Shown one piece after another: positions 7,349 to 14,987 of a DNA stretch of 21,670 bases. A program made the translations under genes and the position numbers. The DNA lies in the NCBI GenBank assembly GCA_947589525.1, contig CANQAW010000009.1:1-21670 (forward strand), given 5' to 3'. The notes below the pieces were generated by a model. The model searched no databases and was not told the DNA's origin. It saw only the letters and a program-made list of their open reading frames with translations. Every line of letters begins with the position of its first letter. Within the stretch, counting starts at the first letter, position 1. The stretch is from Candidatus Gastranaerophilales bacterium (GTDB taxonomy: Bacteria > Cyanobacteriota > Vampirovibrionia > Gastranaerophilales > Gastranaerophilaceae).

Positions 7349-7801
7349 TTAAAATTCTTCGGCTATTTTAAAAGAAGAATGTTCAACGTTAATTTTTGCA
7401 AAATCCATTAAACCGCGGTTTAACTGCGAATATCTTGCATCTTTTGAAGCAAATTTTTCTTTTAAATATTCATAAGAAATTTTAGGGTCGCATTGCTCTC
7501 CGCATGTAAATAAATCAACCGCACAATATGCGTATTCGGGCCATGTATGGATAGCTAAATGACTTTCGGAAATAATAACAACTCCCGATACTCCGTGAGG
7601 TGCAAATAAGTGGAAACATTTATTAACAACCGTAGCACCGCATTCCAGAGCTGCTTGCAACATGTATTTTTCAACCAAAGCAGGATTATTTAAAATGCCG
7701 GAGTCACATTCAAAAAACTCTGCCAGTATGTGTCTTCCTAAGTATTGTTCTTTAACTTCAGGTATGTTGCTTGAATTCGTAGCGGGTGTGATTATTTCCA
7801 A
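7349..7801 (-). CDS. speH: S-adenosylmethionine decarboxylase proenzyme (SpeH type)
   Basis: Pyruvoyl enzyme that decarboxylates AdoMet to supply aminopropyl groups for spermidine. The proenzyme self-cleaves between Glu79 and Ser80 in SESHLAIHTWPEY, Ser80 becoming the pyruvoyl group. His85 and Cys100 stand at +5 and +20 from that serine, the spacing of the catalytic His68/Cys83 relative to Ser63 in the Thermotoga enzyme. Length (150) fits the short bacterial class with a modest N-terminal extension (residues 1-18). Start is TTG at 7801, chosen because AAGGGGG lies 8 nt upstream and translation matches the family; an ATG 5 nt further up is out of frame. No spermidine synthase gene is nearby. 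It has its own promoter. Confidence 0.95.
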   Translation of the reverse strand: MEIITPATNSSNIPEVKEQYLGRHILAEFFECDSGILNNPALVEKYMLQAALECGATVVNKCFHLFAPHGVSGVVIISESHLAIHTWPEYAYCAVDLFTCGEQCDPKISYEYLKEKFASKDARYSQLNRGLMDFAKINVEHSSFKIAEEF

Positions 7802-7843
7802 TTCATAGTCCCCCTTATATTTTTAATTATGTACGCAAAAAAT

Positions 7844-7872
7844 AATATACACTATATTAAAAAAAACTACAA
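7844..7872 (-). promoter_or_regulatory. Promoter of speH
   Basis: On the minus strand TTGTAG (7867-7872), a 17-nt spacer and TATATT (7844-7849) form a good sigma-70-like promoter about 43 nt before the TTG start. The leader carries AAGGGGG as ribosome-binding site. Confidence 0.55.
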
Positions 7873-7934
7873 GAGGAAAAATGTACATTTTAGTAAATTT
7901 TTTTTAACAAAATTTAATAATTAATCAAAAGCAT

Positions 7935-7940
7935 TATAAT
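7935..7940 (+). promoter_or_regulatory. -10 box of comF (leaderless start)
   Basis: A perfect TATAAT ends 6 nt before the comF ATG (7947), placing the expected transcription start on or next to the A of the ATG. No Shine-Dalgarno is present. The -35 (TTTAAT at 7913-7918, 16-nt spacer) is weak. Confidence 0.5.
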
Positions 7941-7946
7941 GTAGTT

Positions 7947-8618
7947 ATGTTTTCTGTTAAAAATGTTTTGGTTTCATCTTTTGAAAAGTTTTTGGATTTA
8001 ATTTATAACAAAAAATGCTTAATTTGCTCTTGTTCAAAAACTGATGAATATTTGTGCAAAAATTGTGCAAAAACCATAGAATATTTAAACACTTTTCCAC
8101 ATAAGATTTATAATGATGTTGAAATATACAGCGCTTTTATTTATAAAGATATAATTAAAAAATTAATTTGTTTATTAAAATTTAAACATAAAAAATCAGC
8201 TTCGATAATACTTTCAAGACTTTTATATAATTACTTCCTGAAGCTTGATATTAAAAATCATAATTTTGTTATAGTTTTTCCGCCTTCTTATTTTTTAAAA
8301 TCCGCATGTAGAGGCTATGAACATTTGTATTTAATTGCAAAACAATTTTCAAACTTAAGCGGATACAGTCTTGAGAGAAATTTAATTAAAAAAATAAAAT
8401 ACACACCTGCGCAATATAAGGCAAAAAACAGATTTAAAAATATTAAAGACAGTTTCAAAGTAAATAAAAAACTGGTTGAAAAATATAAAGATAAAAATAT
8501 TTTATTAATAGACGATATTATAACTTCGGGCGCAACGATTGCGGAAATTACGGATAAATTAAAAGAGGCGGGAATTAAAAATATTTTCTGTTTAACAGTT
8601 TCAAAAACAATAAATTAA
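7947..8618 (+). CDS. comF: ComF family phosphoribosyltransferase-like protein
   Basis: Member of the ComF/GntX family, type I phosphoribosyltransferase fold linked to DNA uptake in naturally competent bacteria; the biochemical role is not settled. The 223 residues show an N-terminal zinc-finger with CxxC pairs Cys24/Cys27 and Cys37/Cys40, the FKHKK region, the RGYEHLYLIA motif (family RGFNQ-like), and the PRPP-binding signature NILLIDDIITSGATI (about 184-198). The ATG is fixed because the zinc finger begins soon after and no other start fits. There is no ribosome-binding site; TATAAT sits 6 nt upstream. Stands alone, upstream of the dnaN gap. Confidence 0.85.
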   Translation: MFSVKNVLVSSFEKFLDLIYNKKCLICSCSKTDEYLCKNCAKTIEYLNTFPHKIYNDVEIYSAFIYKDIIKKLICLLKFKHKKSASIILSRLLYNYFLKLDIKNHNFVIVFPPSYFLKSACRGYEHLYLIAKQFSNLSGYSLERNLIKKIKYTPAQYKAKNRFKNIKDSFKVNKKLVEKYKDKNILLIDDIITSGATIAEITDKLKEAGIKNIFCLTVSKTIN

Positions 8619-8871
8619 GGCTGTTGAAAAAATGTGCAAAAATTAAACCGGTTTTAAACAATTAATAATCAGCCAAAAGACTTATAAATAAAGGATTTTA
8701 AAAAGTTTTGCACAAATATTTTGTTTTTATTATGACTATTAATTTGTATTATTTATATTTTATATAATATATAAATGAACTTTCGAATTTTTCAAAAAGT
8801 GTTGATTTTTTGTTTTTATACTATAATTTTAGAATAAAATACTGTATTTTACAGGATGGGAGATATTTCAA
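8619..8871. other. AT-rich comF-dnaN gap, candidate replication origin
   Basis: This gene-free gap of 253 nt holds two inverted 9-mers, TGTGCAAAA (8633-8641) and TTTTGCACA (8706-8714), one base away from the cyanobacterial DnaA-box consensus TTTTCCACA, followed by a very AT-rich tract (about 8716-8780) that could serve as an unwinding element. A perfect TTTTCCACA lies upstream inside comF (8093-8101). In Synechococcus the origin is next to dnaN. The number of exact boxes here is low, so this is a hypothesis. Confidence 0.3.
8822..8827 (+). promoter_or_regulatory. Possible -10 box of dnaN operon
   Basis: A perfect TATAAT lies about 45 nt before the dnaN GTG. The nearest -35-like TTGATT (8802-8807) leaves only a 14-nt spacer, so the promoter is uncertain. 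The ribosome-binding site GGATGGGAG (8854-8862) is clear and supports the GTG start at 8872. Confidence 0.35.
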
Positions 8872-9996
8872 GTGGAAATAAGCTTAAATAAAGAAGATTT
8901 TTCAAACGGGATAAAAATTGTTGAAAAGGTTACTTCTCAAAAATCAATTCAGCCGATTTTATCAAATATCTTAATTGAAACTGTTTCAAACGACAGTATA
9001 AGATTTTGCGCAACTGATTTAAATCTTGCAATTAATTATAAAATTTCGGCGCAGGTTTTAAGCGAAGGCGCAGTAACTATAAGTGCCAAGAAAATATCCG
9101 AAATTGTTTCAAAATTATCCTTAAGCGAAATAACTTTAAAAACTCAGGAAGATTTTAATAATATTAAAATTAAAAACGGTAAAACCGAATTTGATTTAAT
9201 TACTCTAAATCCTCAAGAATTTCCCAAAACAACTCAAGAGCAGTCGGACAGCGAATATCAAATAATTAAATTAAACAAAAACGAATTTTCAAAAGCAATA
9301 AAACAAGTTATATTTGCAGTGTCCGTTCAAGAAACTCAAACCGTTTTAACGGGTGTGTGTTTTACCGTTCAAAATAATATTTTAGAACTTGCGGCAACGG
9401 ACGGAAACAGACTTGCAAGAGTTCAAAAAGAGATGTTAAATTCTCTGAGCGAAAATACTTGTTTTATAGTTCCCGCCAAGACTTTACAAGAAGTTCAAAG
9501 AATATCTTCTTTAGTTGAGGATGAAAATATTACTTTAAAAGTTTCAAAGAATAAAATTATATTTGAATTTGAAAATTTAACTTTTCAATCAAAATTAGTT
9601 GACGGGGTATATCCTAAATATCAGCAATTAATTCCTCAAAGCGCCGATAATAAAATTGTTGCGGACAGGGTGGAATTAATTAATTCCATTGAAAGAGTTT
9701 CCGTAATGGTTAATGACAGAACCAATGTTGTTCGTTTTAATTTTACCCAAGGACAGCTGGAAATTATGTCAGATACTCCCGACGGCGGTAAATCAAGGGA
9801 TTATATAGATATAGATTGTAATTGTGATGATATGTTAACGGCATTTAATTATAAATATGTTCTTGACGGTCTTAAAAACATGGATTCAAAAAATATTGAA
9901 ATTGAAATATCGGATGTGCTTGCCGCAACTATTTTTAAACCGCAAGAAGAAAATTCAAATTATATTTGTTTAATAATGCCCGTAAAGGTTCAATAA
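8872..9996 (+). CDS. dnaN: DNA polymerase III subunit beta (sliding clamp)
   Basis: Processivity clamp of the replicative polymerase, a ring of two three-domain subunits. The 374-residue length and sequence fit throughout: N-terminal MEISLNKEDFSNGIKIV..., ILSNILIE, ATDLNLAINY in domain I, ATDGNRLARVQ in domain II, and the C-terminal NYICLIMPVKVQ, which matches the universal clamp ending (hydrophobic YxIMPM/VR-type) that lines the peptide-binding pocket. Start GTG at 8872 is supported by GGATGGGAG about 10 nt upstream. thrB follows after one base, so it heads a dnaN-thrB-mnmG operon, an unusual mixture. dnaA is not in the window. Confidence 0.96.
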   Translation: MEISLNKEDFSNGIKIVEKVTSQKSIQPILSNILIETVSNDSIRFCATDLNLAINYKISAQVLSEGAVTISAKKISEIVSKLSLSEITLKTQEDFNNIKIKNGKTEFDLITLNPQEFPKTTQEQSDSEYQIIKLNKNEFSKAIKQVIFAVSVQETQTVLTGVCFTVQNNILELAATDGNRLARVQKEMLNSLSENTCFIVPAKTLQEVQRISSLVEDENITLKVSKNKIIFEFENLTFQSKLVDGVYPKYQQLIPQSADNKIVADRVELINSIERVSVMVNDRTNVVRFNFTQGQLEIMSDTPDGGKSRDYIDIDCNCDDMLTAFNYKYVLDGLKNMDSKNIEIEISDVLAATIFKPQEENSNYICLIMPVKVQ

Positions 9997-9997
9997 C

Positions 9998-10930
9998 ATG
10001 AAAGTAAGCGTAAAAGTTCCGGCAACAATAGCAAACCTTGGCCCCGGATTTGACAGTTTTGGGCTTGCACTTCCGTTATATAATATAGTAACGGTTGAAG
10101 AAACGGTGCTTCCCGGCACGGGGATAGAAATCAATATAATTAATGAAAAAAATAATGATGACGGCAATCTTATAAATGTCCCGACCGATAAAAACAATAT
10201 TGTATATAAAGCAATTGAACTTTTATATAATTTTATAGGTCAAATTCCGAATGAACTTAAAATAACAATTAAAACTCAAATCCCGATTTCAAGAGGTTTA
10301 GGTTCTTCCGCTTCGGTTATTGTCGGAGGTTTAATTGCCGCAAACGAGCTTTTGGGCAGAGTAACGGATGAAAAAGTTCTTTTGTCGATTGCAACGGAAA
10401 TAGAAGGACATCCGGACAATATTGCGCCTGCTTTTAAAGGCGGAGTTGTAATGTCCTCTTGGGAAGAAGACGGCTCTGTTATCTGCCGTTCGCTTCCTTG
10501 GAATGACGATTGGAAATTAATGGTTTGTATTCCCGATTTTGAATTAAATACCGAAGTTTCACGCTCCGTTTTACCTAAAGAAGTTCCTATGTCTTCCGCT
10601 ATTTATAACTTAAAAAGAAGCGCTATGTTTGTTGATGCGCTGTATAAAAAAGATGAAGAGCTTTTAAAATTTGCTCTTAAAGATAAACTTCATCAACCCT
10701 ACAGAGAAAAACTCGTATCAGGTTTTAGCGAAATAACAAATAATCTAAAACATGTAAACGGCGTTATAGGAACCGTTTTATGCGGAGCAGGCCCATCGAT
10801 TTTAGTTATATATAACGGAATTGGCGTTAGTGAAATAAAAGAAATCGTTACAAATTCTTGGAATTATTTTAACGTTAAAGCTAATTTTATGAATTTACCC
10901 ATTGAAAAAACAGGAGCAGTTATTTTATAA
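9998..10930 (+). CDS. thrB: Homoserine kinase
   Basis: GHMP-family kinase that phosphorylates homoserine in threonine synthesis. The 310 residues contain the opening VKVPATIANLGPGFDSFGLAL, the GHMP ATP-binding loop PISRGLGSSAS (about 96-106), EIEGHPDNIAPAFKGG-type sequence (ATEIEGHPDNIAPAF) and the C-terminal glycine-rich VLCGAGPSILVIY. The length is typical. Its ATG stands one base after the dnaN stop; AAAGG in the end of dnaN is the likely ribosome-binding site. mnmG starts 13 nt after its stop. No other threonine gene is nearby, so the gene appears to ride in a replication/tRNA-modification operon. Confidence 0.95.
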   Translation: MKVSVKVPATIANLGPGFDSFGLALPLYNIVTVEETVLPGTGIEINIINEKNNDDGNLINVPTDKNNIVYKAIELLYNFIGQIPNELKITIKTQIPISRGLGSSASVIVGGLIAANELLGRVTDEKVLLSIATEIEGHPDNIAPAFKGGVVMSSWEEDGSVICRSLPWNDDWKLMVCIPDFELNTEVSRSVLPKEVPMSSAIYNLKRSAMFVDALYKKDEELLKFALKDKLHQPYREKLVSGFSEITNNLKHVNGVIGTVLCGAGPSILVIYNGIGVSEIKEIVTNSWNYFNVKANFMNLPIEKTGAVIL

Positions 10931-10943
10931 ACTGTTTTAAATT

Positions 10944-12857
10944 ATGCCCCAAACTAAACAAAATAAATTTGATTGTATTGTAGTCGGTGCAGGCCACGCA
11001 GGCGTTGAAGCATCGGTTTGTGCTTCAAGACTTGGTTTAAAAGTTCTGCTTGCAACCTTAAATATTGAAAATATTTCTCTAATGCCTTGTAACCCTGCCA
11101 TAGGAGGCCCTGCAAAATCCAATTTGGTTCGAGAAATTGACGCTTTAGGCGGGGTTATGGCAGAGCTTTCCGATTCTACCTATCTTCAATTAAAGACTCT
11201 TAATTTATCAAAAGGACCTGCAGTTCACGCACTTCGGGCGCAATCGGATAAAAAAGAATATAAATATCTTGCCCGTCATTATATTGAAAAAGAACAAAAT
11301 ATAACCTTAAAACAAATTCAAATTGTTGAATTAATGACGGAAAATAACGTTATTACAGGTGTTGTAGATGAACTGGGAATTAAATATTATTCTCCTTGCG
11401 TCATTTTAACAACGGGAACAAGCTTAAGTGGCAGAATTTTTATCGGGTTAAAGTCGTTTCCCGCCGGAAGACTGGGCGAGAGAAGCGCTGTAGGGCTATC
11501 TGACAGTTTAAAAAAACTCGGTTTTGAACTTAGAAAATTTAAAACGGGAACTCCCGCCCGTGTAGATGGCAGAACAATTGATTATTCAAAACTTGAAGTG
11601 CACGCAGGCGACCCTGTAGTTGATAACATGCCTCGATTTTTTTCTTTTAAAAAAGACAGACCCATTCGTCCTCAATATCCCTGTTATTTAACCAAAACAA
11701 ACGAGTTAACTCATAAAATAATTAAAGAAAATCTTCAATTTTCTCCTTTATACGGCGGTTTAATTAAAGGAAAAGGCCCGAGATACTGCCCCAGTATTGA
11801 AGATAAAGTTGTCCGCTTTGCTCATAATCCTTCACATCATATTTTTATAGAACCCGAAGGAAAAGATACTTATGAAACCTATATTCAAGGCTTTTCAACA
11901 AGTTTACCCATTGAAGCGCAGTTTGATATGATACATTCTCTATCGGGGCTTGAAAACGCTTCAATTATAAAACCCGCTTACGCTGTTGAATATGATTGCG
12001 TTAACGCTCTTGAATTAGATAACGGTCTTATGACTAAAAAAATCAAAGGTTTATTTTTAGCGGGTCAGATAAACGGAACTTCAGGCTACGAAGAAGCAGG
12101 CGCACAAGGGCTTGTTGCGGGAATAAATTGTTTTAACTATCTTCAAAATAAACCCTATATCAATTTAAACCGCTCTAATTCTTATATCGGAACGCTGATT
12201 GATGATTTAATTACTAAAGATATAGATGAACCCTACAGAATGCTTACTTCAAGAAGCGAATACCGCCTTATTTTAAGGCAGGATAACGCCGATTTAAGAT
12301 TATCGGAATTAGGATATGATATAGGATTAGTTAAAGAAGAAGATATTTTAAGAAAAAGATTAAAAGAAGAAGAAATAAAAAAACAATTTGAAAAATTAAA
12401 AGAATTTAAAATCCCCCCGAACAGCGAATTTAGAGAAATTTTATCAAAATATCAAGAACCTTTAGAAGTCGGGATTAATGCGCTTAATTTATTAAAAAGA
12501 CCTAATGTTAACTATAAAATTTTAAAAGAACTGGGTTATAACTCTGAAATTAATCATGATGACAAATATCTTATACGTGATATTGAAGAGCAATCGGAAA
12601 TTTTAATTAAATATGAAGGATATATTAACCGCCAGATTGAACAAATTAACAAACAGGAAAAAATGGAAAATATAAAAATTCCCGACAATATTAACTATGA
12701 AGAAATTAAACAAATTTCAACCGAATCAAAAGAAAAATTAATCAAAATCCGCCCCAAAACTTTAGGTGCGGCGCTTCGAATAGGCGGAGTAAAACCCGCA
12801 GATGTTTCTGTTTTAATGGTTTTAATTGAACAACATAAAGTGCTGAGCGCCGAATAG
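10944..12857 (+). CDS. mnmG: tRNA uridine-5-carboxymethylaminomethyl modification enzyme MnmG
   Basis: FAD-dependent partner of the GTPase MnmE; together they build the cmnm5 group at U34 of certain tRNAs. The 637-residue protein has the Rossmann motif GAGHAGVEAS (15-24), NPAIGGPAKSNLVREIDALGG, KGPAVHALRAQSDK, GERSAVGLSDSL, KFKTGTPARVDGRTID, the conserved GPRYCPSIEDK, AGQINGTSGYEEAGAQGL and the helical C-terminal domain that binds MnmE and tRNA. Length is full. Third gene of the dnaN operon; no strong Shine-Dalgarno. Known as gidA, a frequent origin neighbour. It ends 8 nt from the convergent kdsA stop without terminator. Confidence 0.97.
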   Translation: MPQTKQNKFDCIVVGAGHAGVEASVCASRLGLKVLLATLNIENISLMPCNPAIGGPAKSNLVREIDALGGVMAELSDSTYLQLKTLNLSKGPAVHALRAQSDKKEYKYLARHYIEKEQNITLKQIQIVELMTENNVITGVVDELGIKYYSPCVILTTGTSLSGRIFIGLKSFPAGRLGERSAVGLSDSLKKLGFELRKFKTGTPARVDGRTIDYSKLEVHAGDPVVDNMPRFFSFKKDRPIRPQYPCYLTKTNELTHKIIKENLQFSPLYGGLIKGKGPRYCPSIEDKVVRFAHNPSHHIFIEPEGKDTYETYIQGFSTSLPIEAQFDMIHSLSGLENASIIKPAYAVEYDCVNALELDNGLMTKKIKGLFLAGQINGTSGYEEAGAQGLVAGINCFNYLQNKPYINLNRSNSYIGTLIDDLITKDIDEPYRMLTSRSEYRLILRQDNADLRLSELGYDIGLVKEEDILRKRLKEEEIKKQFEKLKEFKIPPNSEFREILSKYQEPLEVGINALNLLKRPNVNYKILKELGYNSEINHDDKYLIRDIEEQSEILIKYEGYINRQIEQINKQEKMENIKIPDNINYEEIKQISTESKEKLIKIRPKTLGAALRIGGVKPADVSVLMVLIEQHKVLSAE

Positions 12858-12865
12858 TTTGGTTA

Positions 12866-13690
12866 TTACTGCGATTTTGCTATTAATTTAAAGATTTTAT
12901 TACAGGTAGAAAAAATTTCTTCACAGCTATCCAAACAAAGCATGTTTTCTCCGTCGCAAAGAGCGCAGTCGGGTTTTGGATGTACTTCAAAAAATAAACA
13001 CTTTGCGCCTGCGGCAACGGCACTTCTTGCAAGCAAGGAAACAAATTTTCTTTCTCCCGAGGAAGAATTTCCGTTTCCACCGGGGATTTGAACGCTGTGG
13101 GTTGCATCAAACACCAAAGGATATCCAAGCTCTTCCTGTATTATTTGAATACATCTCATATCAACAATTAAGTTGTTATATCCGAAGCTTGTCCCTCTTT
13201 CCGTAATTAAAACTTTGTCATTACCCGAATCAATGACTTTTTGCGCAATTGATTTAATTTGATAAGGGGATAAAAACTGCCCTTTTTTAATATTTACAAT
13301 TTTATTTGTCTTTGCCGCGGCAACTAAAAGGTCGGTTTGTCTGCATAAAAAAGCCGGAATTTGAATGACATCCGCCACATCTTTTACAATCTGCGCCTGA
13401 GGTGTTTCATGGATATCCGTTACAATCGGAACATTTAATTCTTCTTTGATTTTTGATAAAATTTTTAAACCTTTATCAATTCCAAGCCCCCGATAGGATT
13501 TTAAAGAAGAACGATTAGCCTTATCAAAAGAAGTTTTAAAAATAAAATTAATATCTAATTTTTTAGTAATTTCTTTTAATTTGGAAGCCGTTTCAAAGCA
13601 AATTTCTTCCGATTCCATTGCGCAAGGACCTGCAAAAATTGTAAGTTTGTCTTTTCCTATTTCAAAATTGTTAAGTTTTAGAGTTTTCAT
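12866..13690 (-). CDS. kdsA: 3-deoxy-8-phosphooctulonate synthase (KDO-8-P synthase)
   Basis: Condenses phosphoenolpyruvate with arabinose 5-phosphate to KDO-8-phosphate, the committed step to the KDO of lipopolysaccharide; implies a Gram-negative outer membrane. The 274 residues include FAGPCAMES, FKTSFDKANRSS, YRGLGIDKGL, VTDIHE, IPAFLCRQTDLL, NIKKGQFLSP, ERGTSFGYNNLIVDM, FDATHSVQ and FFEVHPKPDCALCDGENML. Cys23 in AGPC (Asn in the E. coli enzyme) plus His in ATHSVQ, Glu in FFEVH and Asp in CDGEN are the metal ligands of the class II, metal-dependent enzyme (Aquifex type). The ATG is preceded by TATAAT at 7 nt with no Shine-Dalgarno. Divergent from recA. Confidence 0.95.
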   Translation of the reverse strand: MKTLKLNNFEIGKDKLTIFAGPCAMESEEICFETASKLKEITKKLDINFIFKTSFDKANRSSLKSYRGLGIDKGLKILSKIKEELNVPIVTDIHETPQAQIVKDVADVIQIPAFLCRQTDLLVAAAKTNKIVNIKKGQFLSPYQIKSIAQKVIDSGNDKVLITERGTSFGYNNLIVDMRCIQIIQEELGYPLVFDATHSVQIPGGNGNSSSGERKFVSLLARSAVAAGAKCLFFEVHPKPDCALCDGENMLCLDSCEEIFSTCNKIFKLIAKSQ

Positions 13691-13697
13691 AAAATTT

Positions 13698-13707
13698 ATT
13701 ATATAAT
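13698..13707. promoter_or_regulatory. Overlapping divergent -10 boxes of kdsA and recA
   Basis: The 47-nt space between the kdsA and recA start codons carries TATAAT on the minus strand (13698-13703, 7 nt before the kdsA ATG) and TATAAT on the plus strand (13702-13707, 31 nt before the recA ATG). They share two base pairs, so polymerase could hardly use both at once. No clear -35 was found for either, and I saw no obvious LexA operator. Confidence 0.45.
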
Positions 13708-13737
13708 ATAAATTAAAATTAAGGAAGAGAGGATTTT

Positions 13738-14811
13738 ATGTGTCCAACAGCCACAGCAGAAGTAGATGAAAAAGCCATTCAAGAGGGTAAAAATAAAGCG
13801 CTTAAAATGGCGCTTGATAAAATAGAAAAAGATTTCGGAAAAGGTTCGATAATGCGTCTTGGGGATAAAACAAGCGTAGATTGCGAATGTATTCCGACAG
13901 GTGCTCTGGCGCTTGACCTTGCTTTAGGTATAGGCGGAGTTCCCAGAGGAAGAATAATAGAAATATACGGCCCTGAATCTTCAGGTAAAACAACCCTTGC
14001 GCAGCACATTGTTGCAAATTGTCAAAAAAGAGGAGGAATAGGAGCTTATATTGACGCAGAACACGCACTTGATCCTGAATATGCCAAAAATGTCGGAGTT
14101 GATATTGACCAATTGTTAATTTCTCAACCCGATACAGGCGAGCAAGCTCTTGAAATAACGGAAGAATTAGTACGCTCGGGTGCGATAGATGTAATTGTTA
14201 TAGATTCCGTTGCGGCTTTAGTTCCGAAAGCCGAAATTGAAAAAGCAATGGAAGACCAGCAAATGGGACTTCAAGCCCGTTTAATGTCAAAAGCATTAAG
14301 AAAATTAACCGCAGTTGTCGGAAAAACAAACACAACCGTTATTTTTATCAACCAATTAAGACAAAAAATCGGTATAATGTTTGGCAACCCCGAAACAACA
14401 ACAGGCGGACAAGCTCTTAAATATTACGCTTCCGTTCGTTTGGATATAAGAAGAATAGATTCCGTTAAAAATAAAGATAATGAAGATATAGGAAACAGAG
14501 TCAGAGTAAAAGTAGCTAAAAATAAAGTAGCACCTCCTTTTAAAGTAGCCGAATTTGATATTATTTACGGAAAAGGCATCTGTGCTTTAGGTAATATTAT
14601 CGATGTTGCAGTTAATTTTGATATTATTAAAAAAGCGGGCGCTTGGTTTAGTTATAACGATGAAAAATTAGGTCAAGGCAGAGAAAAAGCTAAAGAATTT
14701 TTAGAACAAAACCCCGATATTTTAGCTGTTATTGAAAAAGAAGTAAGAGAAAAGATTTCTTCCAAAAATAAACCCAATACCCAAGAAGAAGCCAAAAAAG
14801 AAGCAAAATAA
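13738..14811 (+). CDS. recA: Recombinase RecA
   Basis: Strand-exchange ATPase of homologous recombination and coprotease of the SOS response. The 357-residue protein shows every hallmark: LDKIEKDFGKGSIMRLGD, Walker A GPESSGKT (78-85), AYIDAEHALDPEYA, LLISQPDTGEQALEI, Walker B VIVIDSVAALVPKAEIE, loop 1 MEDQQMGLQARLMSKALRKL, INQLRQKIGIMFGNPETTTGG (loop 2) and the C-terminal dimer-contact region. The tail is Lys-rich (SSKNKPNTQEEAKKEAK) rather than acidic as in E. coli. Start ATG at 13738 has AGGAAGAGAGG 5 nt upstream. A strong hairpin terminator follows 18 nt after the stop. Confidence 0.98.
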   Translation: MCPTATAEVDEKAIQEGKNKALKMALDKIEKDFGKGSIMRLGDKTSVDCECIPTGALALDLALGIGGVPRGRIIEIYGPESSGKTTLAQHIVANCQKRGGIGAYIDAEHALDPEYAKNVGVDIDQLLISQPDTGEQALEITEELVRSGAIDVIVIDSVAALVPKAEIEKAMEDQQMGLQARLMSKALRKLTAVVGKTNTTVIFINQLRQKIGIMFGNPETTTGGQALKYYASVRLDIRRIDSVKNKDNEDIGNRVRVKVAKNKVAPPFKVAEFDIIYGKGICALGNIIDVAVNFDIIKKAGAWFSYNDEKLGQGREKAKEFLEQNPDILAVIEKEVREKISSKNKPNTQEEAKKEAK

Positions 14812-14828
14812 AAACTAAAATTATAAAG

Positions 14829-14856
14829 AAAAGACTACAAATATTGTAGTCTTTTT
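14829..14856 (+). terminator. Rho-independent terminator of recA
   Basis: A perfect 12-bp stem, AAAAGACTACAA (14829-14840) with TTGTAGTCTTTT (14844-14855), closes a 3-nt loop and ends in a T run. The A-tract on the left side means it could also work on the minus strand, but no minus-strand gene ends here. Confidence 0.9.
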
Positions 14857-14880
14857 AGTATGCTGCTTATTTCCAATAAA

Positions 14881-14909
14881 TTGCGTGTGTATAAATATAT
14901 TTATATAAT
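14881..14909 (+). promoter_or_regulatory. Upstream promoter of the XRE regulator gene
   Basis: TTGCGT (14881-14886), a 17-nt spacer and perfect TATAAT (14904-14909). Transcription would start near 14916, just before the 18-bp palindrome at 14923-14940. A second possible promoter, TTAACT (14953-14958), 17 nt, TAGAAT (14976-14981), ends 6 nt before the ATG. Confidence 0.5.
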
Positions 14910-14922
14910 ATACCTGAAAAAA

Positions 14923-14940
14923 ATAATTTGCGCAAATTAT
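14923..14940. promoter_or_regulatory. Perfect 18-bp palindrome, candidate operator
   Basis: ATAATTTGCGCAAATTAT equals its own reverse complement over all 18 bases. It lies between the two candidate promoters of the XRE gene, 47 nt upstream of its ATG. Dimeric HTH_3 regulators bind such sites, so autoregulation is the simplest reading. No T run follows, so it is not a terminator. Confidence 0.55.
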
Positions 14941-14987
14941 GCGATAAGACAATTAACTTATATTTTTGAAAATAATAGAATTGATTA

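Noticed and set aside
7792..7806. A four-codon ORF (ATG AAT TGG AAA TAA) overlapping the TTG start of speH, reminiscent of upstream ORFs of eukaryotic AdoMet decarboxylase.
   Set aside because: The Shine-Dalgarno AAGGGGG is only 3 nt from this ATG but 8 nt from the TTG, so initiation at TTG is favoured; a frame this short occurs easily by chance.
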